Source: Paraflavitalea sp. CAU 1676 (GTDB lineage Bacteria > Bacteroidota > Bacteroidia > Chitinophagales > Chitinophagaceae). From it: a stretch of 64,000 bases of DNA. Positions within the stretch are counted from its first letter, which is position 1; every line of letters begins with the position of its first letter. A program made the translations under genes and the position numbers. This document shows positions 45,591-55,012 of the stretch, piece by piece. The notes beneath the pieces were generated by a model. It was not told where the DNA came from, ran no database searches, and saw only the letters and a list, made by a program, of their open reading frames with translations. The stretch lies in contig NZ_JARHUJ010000010.1 in assembly GCF_029223285.1 (NCBI RefSeq), positions 124,001 to 188,000 of the forward strand. Reading direction: 5' to 3'.

Positions 45591-45665
45591 CCAGCTCACA
45601 ATGTATGCTCCCATAATATTTGGCCCATTGAGAGCTGGAAATTTCAACGGGTATTAGAAGTCATA

Positions 45666-46394
45666 TTATTGGCCCCGCAAAGATTTAAGGGCTTTTACAC
45701 CGCTTTCGCTCTTAGGATTTAGTTGAACAGATTTTTCGTAATTCTGTATGGCTAATTCTTTTTTGCCGGCTTTCGCATAGGCTTCTGCAAGGCTATCCCA
45801 TACATTAAATGATTCAGGAAAAAACTTTGTATTCAATTCAAATACCTGGATGGCTTCATCAATTTTTCCTGCCGCTAAAAACTCATATCCCGCATTGTTT
45901 AATGTTAGTTCTCCGGCGGGTTTTAGATACGTTGATGTTTCTGTCGTCATCAGGGTCGCTATTTTCCACTGTCCGTTCGATTTTACCATAACCCTATGCT
46001 CACGCGAAGCAAACTGATCGAATGGCGGCTGGCTATTGGGGTATTTTAATGTTTGCTTAAAATCGACAACTGCGATATGGCCTTCTTTACGAATAGAAAA
46101 ACTATCTCTGGTAATCTCTACTTGTTCGGCCTCTGGATTATTGGCAAAACTTCTTAATTGCCGCGTAACAACGCTATCCCATCCGGCATCTCTTAAATAA
46201 GCCCAGGTGCTTACAAAACTTCTGAAAATATTCGGGTCTTGTAACCAGGTAGATTTCCACGCATTTGCGTCCTTCTTGAAATACGAATCTGTTTCTTTGA
46301 TTATTACCTGTTTGATATCATCATCCTGGGCAGAAGACGGCAAAGCAACCAGCACAAAAGCAATTGCTAATGCAAATAGTTTTTGAGTCAACAT
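45666..46394 (-). CDS. Secreted TPR protein with SnoaL-like N-part
   Basis: The ATG at 46394 gives 242 residues with a signal peptide ending LPSSAQ; a longer ORF starting at 46466 would add a non-signal stretch. Residues 25-150 have a nuclear-transport-factor/SnoaL-like look (DDIKQVIIKETDSYFKKDAN, then WKIATLMTTETSTYL), and the last 80 residues form about two TPR repeats (AAGKIDEAIQVFELNTKFFP and AKAGKKELAIQNYEKSVQLN). The role is unknown. R2, just beyond its stop, carries terminator hairpins that may end its transcript. Confidence 0.8.
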   Translation of the reverse strand: MLTQKLFALAIAFVLVALPSSAQDDDIKQVIIKETDSYFKKDANAWKSTWLQDPNIFRSFVSTWAYLRDAGWDSVVTRQLRSFANNPEAEQVEITRDSFSIRKEGHIAVVDFKQTLKYPNSQPPFDQFASREHRVMVKSNGQWKIATLMTTETSTYLKPAGELTLNNAGYEFLAAGKIDEAIQVFELNTKFFPESFNVWDSLAEAYAKAGKKELAIQNYEKSVQLNPKSESGVKALKSLRGQ

Positions 46395-46616
46395 ACAATT
46401 AATTTTAAGAATGAAAAGCTGCTTTGGTACAGAGATAGAGTACCTGGTAGGACGAATTAACTGCAAATATAATACATTTATGATATATCACAAAAGCAAA
46501 CCAGTGGGAAGCTTGTCCCTTGCCCAAAAGAGCAAAGCTTGTAAAAAAGGGGATACATTCGGCCCCATACTTTTACGCGCATCATAGGTGAGTTTGAGGA
46601 TTATTAACTAATATTT

Positions 46617-47249
46617 ATGCGAGAGATATTTATTTACATTTTACTACTGCTTACGGTTTCAGCCTGCCTTCAACAAGAACCGGCTACGGCGTTAGTTACG
46701 AAATCGGATACGACCCCCTTCCGCCGGGATATCCCCGAGGCTATAACAGTATTTCATGAACGAATAATGGATTTAGCAAACAGAGTTGGGAAACTTGAAT
46801 TGCTTGACAAGGGATATCCGGGTTTACAGGTGAGGCTGTGGCTTGAATACAGCAATGCTCCTGGAAGACAAATTTAGATATTTAAAAGCAAGCCGGTCTG
46901 GGTTGCTGAATTGCATACTACTTATTGGAATTATGGACCAGATTCCGCGACATTGTTGAAAAGGACCGTTGATAGTTTAGTTCCAAAACATGGATGGCAC
47001 CACTTTGTAGATTCCTTACAACGACTAGAGGTTTTTACCTTGCCCGACCAATCACAGCTCCCTAACATGCCATATACCTACAATAGTAGCGCTATTCATT
47101 TTGAAATGGCGACTGACAGCACTTACCGATACTTTTTTTATACTGTTCCTAAGGCTTATTCTGACAGTGTATTGGAAGCTGCAAAGGTGGAGCATATCTT
47201 AGCGTTTTTGCAAAGAGAATTTGGATTTAGAATGATGGAAAGAATTTAG
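46617..47249 (+). pseudogene. Lipoprotein gene interrupted by in-frame TAG
   Basis: One reading frame encodes 210 residues if TAG at 46875-46877 is read through. The N-terminus MREIFIYILLLLTVSAC is a lipoprotein signal, and the frame after the stop continues in the same phase (FKSKPVWVAELHTTYWNYGP and onward to MMERI), so the two halves clearly belong together. No frameshift is needed. It is a nonsense-mutated gene, a sequencing error, or a rare readthrough case. Family unknown. Confidence 0.75.
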
Positions 47250-47311
47250 TCAAAACACGACTCCCCCGGCAACTTTGCTGTCAATTGGAAAATACCTAGA
47301 TTTAACCTTTC

Positions 47312-48211
47312 ATGGAAAAAGCCACACTATCTATTCCTTATTACACAGAGATCAATGACTTCCTGGCATCTATTCCCTGGCCCGGGAAAACAAACAACCC
47401 GGATTTCTATTGCTTACGTTTGAAAAGGGTCGACGAAGTGCTCCAGGTATACCGACCACCCTTAAAACGTTCCTTCTATTTTTTTGCGCTCTTCCGGAAC
47501 ACCGGTCAGATCGAAGTGAATTATAACGACCAGCGGATCAATAACCCGGATTCCTATATGGTCTTCCACGCCCCCAACCTGATCTACAGCTTTTCGCACA
47601 ACAATGAGCTTGAAGGATACATTGTCTATTTCAAGGCAGAATGCTTTTCCTTCTTCAAACAGGACTTTCATCGAACTTTTCTCCTGTTCGATCTGCTGCA
47701 CACGAATCTCTTCAAGTTCGATCACGCCACTTACGACCGGCTAGCACCGCATTTCGAAGCGGTATTCCAGGCTTACGACAACTCGGCAAAAGACCAGCAC
47801 ATGGAGGCCCGGCTTAAACTTCTGGGCTTGTTGTACTACCTCGAAGATTTCAGTGTCGAAAGAAAAAAAGACATCGGATTGGCTTCCCCCCAACAAATAC
47901 TGTTGCAGAAATACATCCAGCTCGTCAACAATCACTACCTCGATAAACGAACAGTTCAGGAGTACGCCGATATGCTGTCTGTGACAGCCAACTATCTCTC
48001 CCAATCCGTTAAACAAGTGTCTGGCAAGAACGCACTGTCTTTTATCTCCGAAAGATTGGCGGGGGAGGCCAAATCCCTCATCCGCTATACCGACTCCGGC
48101 ATCGCAGAGATCGCCTACCAGCTCAACTTTTCCGATCCTGCCAACTTCGGGAAATTCTTCCGGGGTCAGACCGGAGAGTCGCCCTCCGACTACCGGAAAA
48201 AGCACAAGTGA
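47312..48211 (+). CDS. AraC-family regulator
   Basis: A 299-residue soluble regulator. The N-terminal 170 residues form a sensing domain (PPLKRSFYFFALFRNTGQIE), and the C-terminus carries the AraC double helix-turn-helix with RTVQEYADMLSVTANYLSQS and IAEIAYQLNFSDPANFGKFF. It precedes the decayed VOC gene and the DUF1801/YdeI gene on the same strand; spacing suggests that the three once formed one regulatory unit. Confidence 0.92.
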   Translation: MEKATLSIPYYTEINDFLASIPWPGKTNNPDFYCLRLKRVDEVLQVYRPPLKRSFYFFALFRNTGQIEVNYNDQRINNPDSYMVFHAPNLIYSFSHNNELEGYIVYFKAECFSFFKQDFHRTFLLFDLLHTNLFKFDHATYDRLAPHFEAVFQAYDNSAKDQHMEARLKLLGLLYYLEDFSVERKKDIGLASPQQILLQKYIQLVNNHYLDKRTVQEYADMLSVTANYLSQSVKQVSGKNALSFISERLAGEAKSLIRYTDSGIAEIAYQLNFSDPANFGKFFRGQTGESPSDYRKKHK

Positions 48212-48290
48212 GCAAATTTACCAGTCTATCCAAGATTTGAACCAGCAACGTCAGCCGTTTTCCTGGTTTCTTTGCTATACAGATCCGGCT

Positions 48291-48452
48291 ATGACAAACC
48301 CGGTATTCATCAGCCTGTCGGTAAAGAACCTCAACAGGAGCCGCGTCTTCTTCCGGCGCCCGGCTTTCGGTTCAAACCGCAGTTCTCCCGACCTTGAGGG
48401 GCCCCAATGGGAACTCGTGTACCTGGACGCTGATCAATTGCCTATACAATAA
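48291..48452 (+). pseudogene. VOC-family gene with internal deletion
   Basis: Fifty-three codons begin MTNPVFISLSVKNLNRSRVF, which is the start of a VOC (glyoxalase-like) protein, and end PQWELVYLDADQLPIQ, which resembles the last strand of the same family (GHxWELxxMDP). About 75 central residues of a normal 130-residue protein are missing. The frame has stayed open, so the deletion is either recent or the product is tolerated. It probably has no enzyme function. Confidence 0.65.
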
Positions 48453-48457
48453 AAAAC

Positions 48458-49069
48458 ATGAAACAAACCAACCCAAAGATCGACATCTACATCGCAAAGG
48501 CAGCAGATTTCGCCAAACCAATCCTATTCCACTTGCGAGAACTTATTCACGACGCCTGTCCGGAAGTCGATGAAGAGATAAAATGGGCGTTACCGCATTT
48601 TTCTTACAAAGGAGCCACCCTTTGTACCCTCGGTGCCTACAAGGCACACATCTCATTCAGCCTCTTTAATGCAGATCAACTTAAAGATCCCAGAATGAAA
48701 GAAAGCGTAAAAGCCGGGAAGAAGTTCGGCTACATGGACAAAATAAGAACATTGTCCGAACTACCTTCACAAAAGATACTCACCGGCTATTTAAAGGAGA
48801 TCATAGCCATCAATGCAAGCGGCGTTAAAAAGCCAGCGCCGTCAAAAAAAGAACAAGTCCCCGTTGAAGTGCCTGCCTTCTTCTACGAACGGCTAAACAA
48901 GCATCCAAAGGCCAAAAAGGTATTTGAAAGCAAATCACCCTCCTTCAGAAAGGAATACGCTAAATGGCTTAACGATGCCAAAACGGATGCCACCCGTGAG
49001 ACCAGAGCCACCCAGTCCATTGAATGGATCTCGGAAGGCAAAGGCCGGTTCTGGCAATATGAGAAATAA
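48458..49069 (+). CDS. DUF1801 protein with YdeI/OmdA-like C-terminus
   Basis: A 203-residue protein. Residues 10-125 form a DUF1801 domain (CPEVDEEIKWALPHFSYKGA and AHISFSLFNADQLKD). The last 65 residues, PAFFYERLNKHPKAKKVFES and YAKWLNDAKTDATRETRATQ, match the YdeI/OmdA family, in which some members protect against bacteriocins or stress. It begins 5 bp after the decayed VOC frame. Its start may depend on translational coupling. Confidence 0.88.
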   Translation: MKQTNPKIDIYIAKAADFAKPILFHLRELIHDACPEVDEEIKWALPHFSYKGATLCTLGAYKAHISFSLFNADQLKDPRMKESVKAGKKFGYMDKIRTLSELPSQKILTGYLKEIIAINASGVKKPAPSKKEQVPVEVPAFFYERLNKHPKAKKVFESKSPSFRKEYAKWLNDAKTDATRETRATQSIEWISEGKGRFWQYEK

Positions 49070-49178
49070 TACTTTTCCTTATCGAAGCAAATCTGGCAAT
49101 GACTGCCTCCCTTGTCAAAAGAACTCAAGTGCGAAGTAGAGACAAGCGACTTTTGTGTTGCCAATACAGGCTAAAATA

Positions 49179-49280
49179 TTCGTCCAGTCATCCCGACAAA
49201 CAAGAAACCCGCAGCAGCGCTGCGGGTTTTGTATATCTGGCAGCGTACCGAGCTTGCTCGGGTAAGCTTTATTTGGCGAA
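49179..49280 (+). repeat. Element R3: partial copy of R1/R2
   Basis: TTCG and CCAGTCATCCCGAC (49184-49197) resemble the tRNA T arm and 3' end. Next comes the CAAGAAACCCGCAGC terminator hairpin (49201-49231) and a CCGAGC/GCTCGG hairpin with TT loop (49248-49261), in the place of the GGAGAAC hairpin of R1 and R2 but with a different sequence. The third hairpin is gone. It stands between two convergent genes. Confidence 0.7.
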
Positions 49281-49317
49281 CACCATTGATATGCCGATGT
49301 TGGACAGCCGTTTCTTT

Positions 49318-49821
49318 CTACTGGCGTTGCGATAAAGTTGCCAACAGTGCTTCCAGGTTTTGCATGGATGCCGCATATCCTTCTTTGAATCCCATTTCAA
49401 TCATCTTCTCCAAACGGGCAAGCGATTCGTTATAGATGGTAATGTTCACTATTGTTCTTTCTCCCTCTTCGCTAAAATTATACTCCCAATCAGATCCTGG
49501 TAATTCAGGGTTTTCATCTTTGTCTGCAAAAGCATTGAACATTTTGAAATTGGTCTTGGGCGTAATGGATGTGTAGCGCTGAATGGCCCAACGCTCCATA
49601 CCATCCGGGCTTACCATCGCATAAAACCTGCGTCCACCCACTTCAAAATTCATGTGTTTCGTTTTTGACATCCAGGGTTTAGGTGCCACCCATTGGTCAA
49701 GAAGTTCTTGTGTGGTAAAAGCATCCCATACCAGTGAAAGTTCAGCATCAAATTCCCTGGTTATGAACACTTTTTTTGTTGTTTTGTCAACGATTAAATC
49801 AAACAGCAAATTAGTTGTCAT
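49318..49821 (-). CDS. SRPBCC-family protein (AHSA1-type)
   Basis: A 167-residue START/SRPBCC-fold protein: [20 protein letters not shown] near residue 20, then [20 protein letters not shown], and the C-terminal helix [20 protein letters not shown]. The fold makes a hydrophobic cavity for an unknown ligand. It overlaps the ArsR-type gene by 4 bp and is co-transcribed with it, a common arrangement in which the regulator controls the ligand-binding protein. Confidence 0.9.
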   Translation of the reverse strand: MTTNLLFDLIVDKTTKKVFITREFDAELSLVWDAFTTQELLDQWVAPKPWMSKTKHMNFEVGGRRFYAMVSPDGMERWAIQRYTSITPKTNFKMFNAFADKDENPELPGSDWEYNFSEEGERTIVNITIYNESLARLEKMIEMGFKEGYAASMQNLEALLATLSQRQ

Positions 49822-50144
49822 TTTTTTGATTTTTTAAGTGTTGCTAATACTTTGTCAAGTTGATTAAATTGGGTTTCCCACAGCCGTCTGAATTGGTCTA
49901 ACCATTTATCAATCTCTTTCATTTTTTGAATTTGGAGTGAGTAGTAAATTTCCCTGCCTTGCTGTTCCTGCTTTACCAGTTCGCACTCTGTCAATATTTT
50001 AATATGCTTTGATACGGCCTGTCTGCTTGTATTAAAATGTTCAGCAAGCGCATTGGGCGTCATTGCCTGCAATGCGATCAGGGCAATGATTGCCCGCCTG
50101 GTCGGGTCGGCAATTGCCTGAAAAATGTCTCTTCTTATTTCCAT
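49818..50144 (-). CDS. ArsR-type HTH regulator
   Basis: A 108-residue winged-helix protein: [20 protein letters not shown], then [20 protein letters not shown] as the recognition helix, and [15 protein letters not shown] as the wing. It has no Cys-rich metal site, so it is not a metal sensor of the ArsR/SmtB kind. It overlaps the SRPBCC gene and has two clear palindromic operators before its start (50157-50200), consistent with autoregulation. Confidence 0.92.
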   Translation of the reverse strand: MEIRRDIFQAIADPTRRAIIALIALQAMTPNALAEHFNTSRQAVSKHIKILTECELVKQEQQGREIYYSLQIQKMKEIDKWLDQFRRLWETQFNQLDKVLATLKKSKK

Positions 50145-50156
50145 CTTTGGTTTATG

Positions 50157-50200
50157 TGCAACTATGTGATTGCAAATGTAAGTGCAATTATTTGGTTGCG
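50157..50200. promoter_or_regulatory. Two 18-bp operators for the ArsR-type regulator
   Basis: TGCAA-N8-TTGCA at 50157-50174 and TGCAA-N8-TTGCG at 50183-50200, centres 26 bp apart, with similar central bases (CTATGTGA and TTATTTGG). The first ends 13 bp before the ArsR ATG. Position and symmetry fit an autoregulatory operator pair. Confidence 0.65.
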
Positions 50201-50381
50201 CAACATTTTTTTATGATCTGTTATAAAATAAAAAACCAATTATTTGCTGGGTCCTGTTTCCAGGTTGCTGTTTGCAGGGATTACAACTGATAAATATTAT
50301 ACAGAGGTTGCTATTTAAGTCGTTGAATTTGAATAGGGACGTCTAAAAACTGGTTCTAAATTTTTGCAACTGGCACCGATA

Positions 50382-50420
50382 AACAAGAAACCCACAGCAC
50401 ACGCTGCGGGTTTTGTATTT
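50382..50420 (+). repeat. Element R4: terminator-only copy
   Basis: AACAAGAAACCCACAGC pairs with GCTGCGGGTTT across ACAC, with one mismatch, followed by TTTTGTATTT. A very decayed T-arm-like stretch precedes it. R4 begins 19 bp after the receptor stop at 50439 and on the minus strand can end that receptor transcript. Confidence 0.65.
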
Positions 50421-50438
50421 CCGGTAAAAAAAAGCATG

Positions 50439-52874
50439 TTACTGTATTCTCTCCGCCTCCTCACTCCGCCTATTCCTGGTCGTAGCACGAATACTGCTTT
50501 TACCAAAACTTCGGGAATAGGTCAGCTTGATGACACGATAGAAGGCAGTTTCATCTTTCCAGGTGCCATGTGTATTGATGTTAAAGGCAATTGGAGTCAT
50601 TCCTCCGATATGGGTGCGCACGCGGAATGAGCGAAATAAATCTGGCAGTGAAAGCTGGAAGCTGCCTCTGCCTTTTTTCAATTTCTTGGCCAGGGCAAAA
50701 TTAATGACTCCAAATCCACTGACTATATTGGTTCCTTCATAGAAACGAAAATTATACCAGCCGTTTAATTCTGCTTCAACCTGCCAGGGCAGTTGCAGTT
50801 GTTGATTAAAAGTCAGGTTCTGGAGGACAAATGTTTTTACCGCAGGCTGAAGGCTATAAGACACGCGGTAATTTCGCAGGGAAGTAGTGCTACCCAACGT
50901 TAGTTTCCACCAGGTGGCCGGTTGCAGGGAATAATTAATGGCCAGGTTGAGATTCCTTTGGTAATCCAGGTTCTGCGGAGATGATATACCTATTTCCTTT
51001 GTCGTATTGCTGGTGATCTGGTAGCGTAAGACCGGGTGTTGATCAACCTGAAAAGACAGGGAGACATTTAGTCGCTGCCGATTGAAGTCTGCTTTGAATA
51101 TATCCGAGATGGTTGGTTTCAGCAAGGGATTTCCAGAAAATACAAACGTGGGGTCATTGTAAAAAAGAGAAGACACCAAATCGGTGTAAGCCGGACGGCT
51201 GATACGGCGGTTATAGCCAACCGACAGGGAACTGCCGTTGGTGAAGGCCTGATTAAATAAAACGGAAGGAAAGAGTTTTCCAATAACAAATGGTTCCTTG
51301 TACAGGCTTATTTCCCGACGCCAGTATTCATACCGCAATCCAATTTGAAAACTTGACTTTGCATTTAACAAGAGCCTAAACTGAGTATATAATGCGCCAA
51401 TTTTTTCCCTGCTGTTCACTAACGATTGAGACCGGGGATCTATCGCCCATTGACCGTTTATCAGCCGCTCTACCTTACTGTCATTACTGTTTTCCGAAAT
51501 ACTGCCCTTGCCGCCGAATTCGGCCTGGACCCTTTTCCCCAGTTTGCTGGTAAAGTCCATCGCAAAGGTCAGAGCATCTATGCTGGAGAAACTCTTCCCG
51601 CGATTTCCACTGGTAAAATTTGAATCTACCGGTACAATAGGATCTCCTGCCCGATCATAATACTTTCCGTTTATTATTGCCGGGCTATTGTTAGCATAGT
51701 GAATATAGCTGGCATCGAGATTCAACTGCGCATGGGCGGAAAGCTTATGCCTTGAATAAACAGACGCGTTGATATTGTGTCTCCTGGTATTACCTTCGGA
51801 AAGCGCAGCGTACCGAAGATAATCCCCGTTATCATATTCCCATGTCCCATCGTTATTCGTGAAGCTATGGGTTTTGTTCGTTGAAAATGCCATGTCCCCT
51901 CCAAGGGTGGTTTGGGGACCTGGACGTATTTCCCCGGCCAGGCTAAGATTATGCGTATGCTGAAACCTCCGTGATATGCCGGAAAAGGTTGCAAAAGTAC
52001 TTCCGTTATAGAGCAGGCCGTCATTGGTACCATTTCCCATAAATCCGGAACGAATGCCATCATACATATAGGAATATGAACCAAGCACACTGGCATTCTT
52101 AAATCCATGAGATAATGATATCGAGCCAACTGCTTTCCCGCGATAACCATACCCAACAGTAGCCGATGCATTTGCCCTGGTGCCTTCCTGCTCGCTTTTC
52201 TTAAATATAATATTGATGATACCGCCACTTCCATCCGCATCATATTTGGCATCCGGCGAAGTGATCAGTTCAATTTTATCAATATTATCTGCTATCGTAC
52301 TCTCCAGTAAATTCATCAATTCTTCCATCGAAAGGTTTACTCTTCTTCCATTGAATAACACAGTTACACCCGCCTGTCCGTTCAGGCTAAACTGATTATT
52401 CCTTCGATCCGTTATTACGCCTGGAAGCCGCTCCAGCACCTGCAAGGCATTACTTCCTTTCGTTAAAAGGCTGGCCTGTACATTAAAAACTTTACCGCCT
52501 GGTGTGAACTTTACCAGGTCCTTTTTCGCCGTCACCACCACTTCGCCCAATACTGCCTCTACCGCAGTCAGTTGAAGGGCCGGTAAAACAATCCATGAGG
52601 TATCACCGGCAATTGTAAATACATTCGAATAAGCGGTTATATAACCTAACCGGCTGATGCGGCAGAAATAACTACCGGTAGTCAGACCGGTGATTTCGAA
52701 CAGGCCCTGTTCATCAGAGGTGCCGCCGGCAACCCTGCTGCTATCGGCCGCACGGTGAACAATGATACTGACCGATGCCACCGGTTCGCCCTTATTGGTC
52801 TCCAGTTTGCCCCTCAACTGCGGACTGGCGGATGTTGCCTCCAAAACCAGTATGGTCAACAGGAAATACTTCAT
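50439..52874 (-). CDS. TonB-dependent receptor-like outer membrane protein
   Basis: The ATG at 52874 gives 811 residues with signal MKYFLLTILVLEATSASPQ. Next are a CarboxypepD_reg-like domain (GKLETNKGEPVASVSIIVHR), a plug with ALQVLERLPGVITDRRNNQF, and a C-terminal beta-barrel of the outer-membrane beta-barrel family. The substrate is unknown. It is divergent from a LytS/LytTR pair, a neighbourhood common in Chitinophagaceae, and R4 stands right after its stop codon. Confidence 0.87.
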   Translation of the reverse strand: MKYFLLTILVLEATSASPQLRGKLETNKGEPVASVSIIVHRAADSSRVAGGTSDEQGLFEITGLTTGSYFCRISRLGYITAYSNVFTIAGDTSWIVLPALQLTAVEAVLGEVVVTAKKDLVKFTPGGKVFNVQASLLTKGSNALQVLERLPGVITDRRNNQFSLNGQAGVTVLFNGRRVNLSMEELMNLLESTIADNIDKIELITSPDAKYDADGSGGIINIIFKKSEQEGTRANASATVGYGYRGKAVGSISLSHGFKNASVLGSYSYMYDGIRSGFMGNGTNDGLLYNGSTFATFSGISRRFQHTHNLSLAGEIRPGPQTTLGGDMAFSTNKTHSFTNNDGTWEYDNGDYLRYAALSEGNTRRHNINASVYSRHKLSAHAQLNLDASYIHYANNSPAIINGKYYDRAGDPIVPVDSNFTSGNRGKSFSSIDALTFAMDFTSKLGKRVQAEFGGKGSISENSNDSKVERLINGQWAIDPRSQSLVNSREKIGALYTQFRLLLNAKSSFQIGLRYEYWRREISLYKEPFVIGKLFPSVLFNQAFTNGSSLSVGYNRRISRPAYTDLVSSLFYNDPTFVFSGNPLLKPTISDIFKADFNRQRLNVSLSFQVDQHPVLRYQITSNTTKEIGISSPQNLDYQRNLNLAINYSLQPATWWKLTLGSTTSLRNYRVSYSLQPAVKTFVLQNLTFNQQLQLPWQVEAELNGWYNFRFYEGTNIVSGFGVINFALAKKLKKGRGSFQLSLPDLFRSFRVRTHIGGMTPIAFNINTHGTWKDETAFYRVIKLTYSRSFGKSSIRATTRNRRSEEAERIQ

Positions 52875-53068
52875 GGCAGATATTTCCCAAATAAACCCCG
52901 GATTTTCTGCTATAGGTTGGGTAAATTGACGACATGCCCCGGCAGATTGACCATTTGTAATAAAGCTGGGTAATCCCATTCGTCACCTCATTTTTACAAA
53001 ACATCAATCTCTGTCGTATTTTGATCCATTTTCGATTATTTTCATGGACAAAGGATAGATTCAATGTT

Positions 53069-54139
53069 ATGCGCAGCTGGATAATAAAATATCGCCTTTA
53101 CCACATTCCTTTCTGGATCGCCTATCATTTCCTGTGGATGCTTATTAATGTAGGCAGTTTTAATAACACGTTATTTTACCTGTTTCAGAATGAAGTACCT
53201 GTAAAGTTTATTGGCTATATCATTTTCCAGGCTGCCGGCGCCTATTTTAACCTCTATTACCTCATTCCGAGGTTTCTTTACCCTGGCCGATACAAAACCT
53301 ACATTTTTCTTGTGGTATTGACCGTACTGGCCTGCTCCGCACTCATTACAATGGGATATTATTTAAACGCATGGACATCAGACAAAACATTCACCGAGTT
53401 GTTCGGGAAGCGTCCTGACCAATTTCTGGCAATATTTTCAATAACGGCTTTGCCATCGACTATTGGAGCGATGACACTGGCCATGAGCGTAAAACTGGGC
53501 AAGAACTGGTTAAACGCTGAAAAGAAAAGATTGATACTTGAAAAAGAAAACCTGGAAACGGAATTAAAATACCTGAAGTCACAGATCAATCCGCACTTCC
53601 TGTTCAATACCATTAATTCGATCTTTGTCCTCATCCACAAAAACCCCGACCTGGCGTCAGAATCACTTGCCTCCTTTTCTGAAATGCTTCGTTACCAGCT
53701 TTATGAGTGTAACGAAAAGGAAATTCCGCTAAACAAGGAACTCACGTTCCTCGAAAATTTTATCGAACTGGAATCGCTCCGGCTGCATGAGAACCAAACG
53801 GATCTTTCTTTCGAGATCAACCATTCCACGGTTCACAATAGTCATATTGCCCCTTTCATCCTGCTCCCCTTTGTGGAGAATGCATTTAAGCATCTTTCGA
53901 AAGGCAGGACACGGCAACACTTTATCAAAATGGATCTTTCCGTAACTGACCGACGGGTTTTAGAACTGAATATAGAAAACAGCAGAAATGTGGAGGCAGA
54001 CGAGATACAGAGTTTATCTGGAATCGGCCTTGCCAATGTGCGGCGCCGGTTGAACCTGGTATATCCGGGTAAACATGAACTCTGCATCGATAAAGAACGC
54101 GCCAGATTTAAAGTAGCATTGAAAATTGACTTGGCATGA
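53069..54139 (+). CDS. LytS-type sensor histidine kinase
   Basis: The ATG at 53069 gives 356 residues. Four membrane helices occupy residues about 10-140, then a coiled coil (AEKKRLILEKENLETELKYL) and the His_kinase core. The phosphoacceptor His is in INPHFLFNTINSIF, the ATP-binding N-box is FILLPFVENAFKHL, and LSGIGLANVRRRL is the glycine box. It overlaps the LytTR gene by 4 bp (ATGA), so the two make one operon. The signal is unknown, perhaps related to the divergent receptor. Confidence 0.93.
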   Translation: MRSWIIKYRLYHIPFWIAYHFLWMLINVGSFNNTLFYLFQNEVPVKFIGYIIFQAAGAYFNLYYLIPRFLYPGRYKTYIFLVVLTVLACSALITMGYYLNAWTSDKTFTELFGKRPDQFLAIFSITALPSTIGAMTLAMSVKLGKNWLNAEKKRLILEKENLETELKYLKSQINPHFLFNTINSIFVLIHKNPDLASESLASFSEMLRYQLYECNEKEIPLNKELTFLENFIELESLRLHENQTDLSFEINHSTVHNSHIAPFILLPFVENAFKHLSKGRTRQHFIKMDLSVTDRRVLELNIENSRNVEADEIQSLSGIGLANVRRRLNLVYPGKHELCIDKERARFKVALKIDLA

Positions 54140-54858
54140 AGCTGAAATGTATCATAACTGATGATGAACCCCTCTCTACGGAAGGGCTTTCAAAGTATGT
54201 GGAAGTGATTGACTACCTCGACCTGGTGGGGGTTGCGCAAAACCCCCTTGAACTGAACAAACTACTGGAAAGTCAGCCTGTTGATCTTATTTTCCTGGAT
54301 ATCCAAATGCCTTTCATGACGGGCCTGGATTTTTTGAAGATAAAGACCAGCTTGCCCATGGTCATTCTCACCACTGCTTATTCCGATTATGCCATTGAAG
54401 GTTTTCAGTTAGACGTGATAGATTACCTGTTAAAGCCGGTCACCTTTACCCGGTTCTTAAAAGCTACCAACAAAGCAAAAGACTATCATTTACTTAAGAA
54501 TCATAAAATCGAGAGCGCGGCAACGGTAGCACCGGATTATGTATTCATCAAATGTGAAAATAAGTACGAGAAGATACAGATAGGGGAAATCCTGTTTGTT
54601 CAGGCACTTCAGAATTATGTAATCATCTATACCACCAACAACAAGTTCATGACGCTGCTGCCACTGAAAACAGTGGAGACCTACCTTGACAATGGAAAGT
54701 TTTTAAGGGTTCACAAATCCTATCTGGTAGCTATTCCTAAAATTGACAGCATTGACGGCAATGATATACGGATTCAACAGGACACCATACCCATCAGCCG
54801 AAATCTGCGTGACGAAGTGATAGCCGTAGTCGTGAAAGATAAGCTGATGAGAAAATGA
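54136..54858 (+). CDS. LytTR-family response regulator
   Basis: A 240-residue regulator. The receiver domain has the phosphoacceptor Asp in DLIFLDIQMPFMTGLDF near residue 54 and the conserved Lys in DYLLKPVTFTRF. Residues 135-240 form the LytTR DNA-binding domain: YVFIKCENKYEKIQIGEILF, then FLRVHKSYLVAIPKIDSIDG. It is coupled to the LytS-type kinase and probably controls the receptor gene on the other side. R5 lies just after its stop. Confidence 0.94.
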   Translation: MKLKCIITDDEPLSTEGLSKYVEVIDYLDLVGVAQNPLELNKLLESQPVDLIFLDIQMPFMTGLDFLKIKTSLPMVILTTAYSDYAIEGFQLDVIDYLLKPVTFTRFLKATNKAKDYHLLKNHKIESAATVAPDYVFIKCENKYEKIQIGEILFVQALQNYVIIYTTNNKFMTLLPLKTVETYLDNGKFLRVHKSYLVAIPKIDSIDGNDIRIQQDTIPISRNLRDEVIAVVVKDKLMRK

Positions 54859-54874
54859 TTGAATATGGACGGCA

Positions 54875-54900
54875 CCCATAGCATACGCTGCCGATTTTGT
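54875..54900 (+). repeat. Element R5: decayed terminator copy
   Basis: The 26 bases match the core of R4 (50391-50416) at 22 positions. Their stem (CGGCA/TGCCG) is weaker, followed by TTTTGTTTT. R5 follows the LytTR stop by 16 bp and can act as its terminator. With R4 it flanks the receptor/LytS/LytTR block. Confidence 0.5.
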
Positions 54901-54907
54901 TTTAGTT

Positions 54908-54938
54908 GGGAACATTCCCGTGGGTAGGGAACATTCCC
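54908..54938. promoter_or_regulatory. Tandem LacI-type operators before the T9SS cargo gene
   Basis: GGGAACATTCCC at 54908-54919 and again at 54927-54938, separated by 7 bp (GTGGGTA), so centres are 19 bp apart. The same 12-mer pair with the same spacing occurs at 59112-59142 beside lacI. The last copy is 74 bp before the start codon at 55013. Confidence 0.75.
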
Positions 54939-55012
54939 ACAAAAATAAACGGGTGCCGATTCATGCTGGCCAAGTCGTTTTTGTGTTACTTGTTCGCAAT
55001 ACGATTTGCCAT

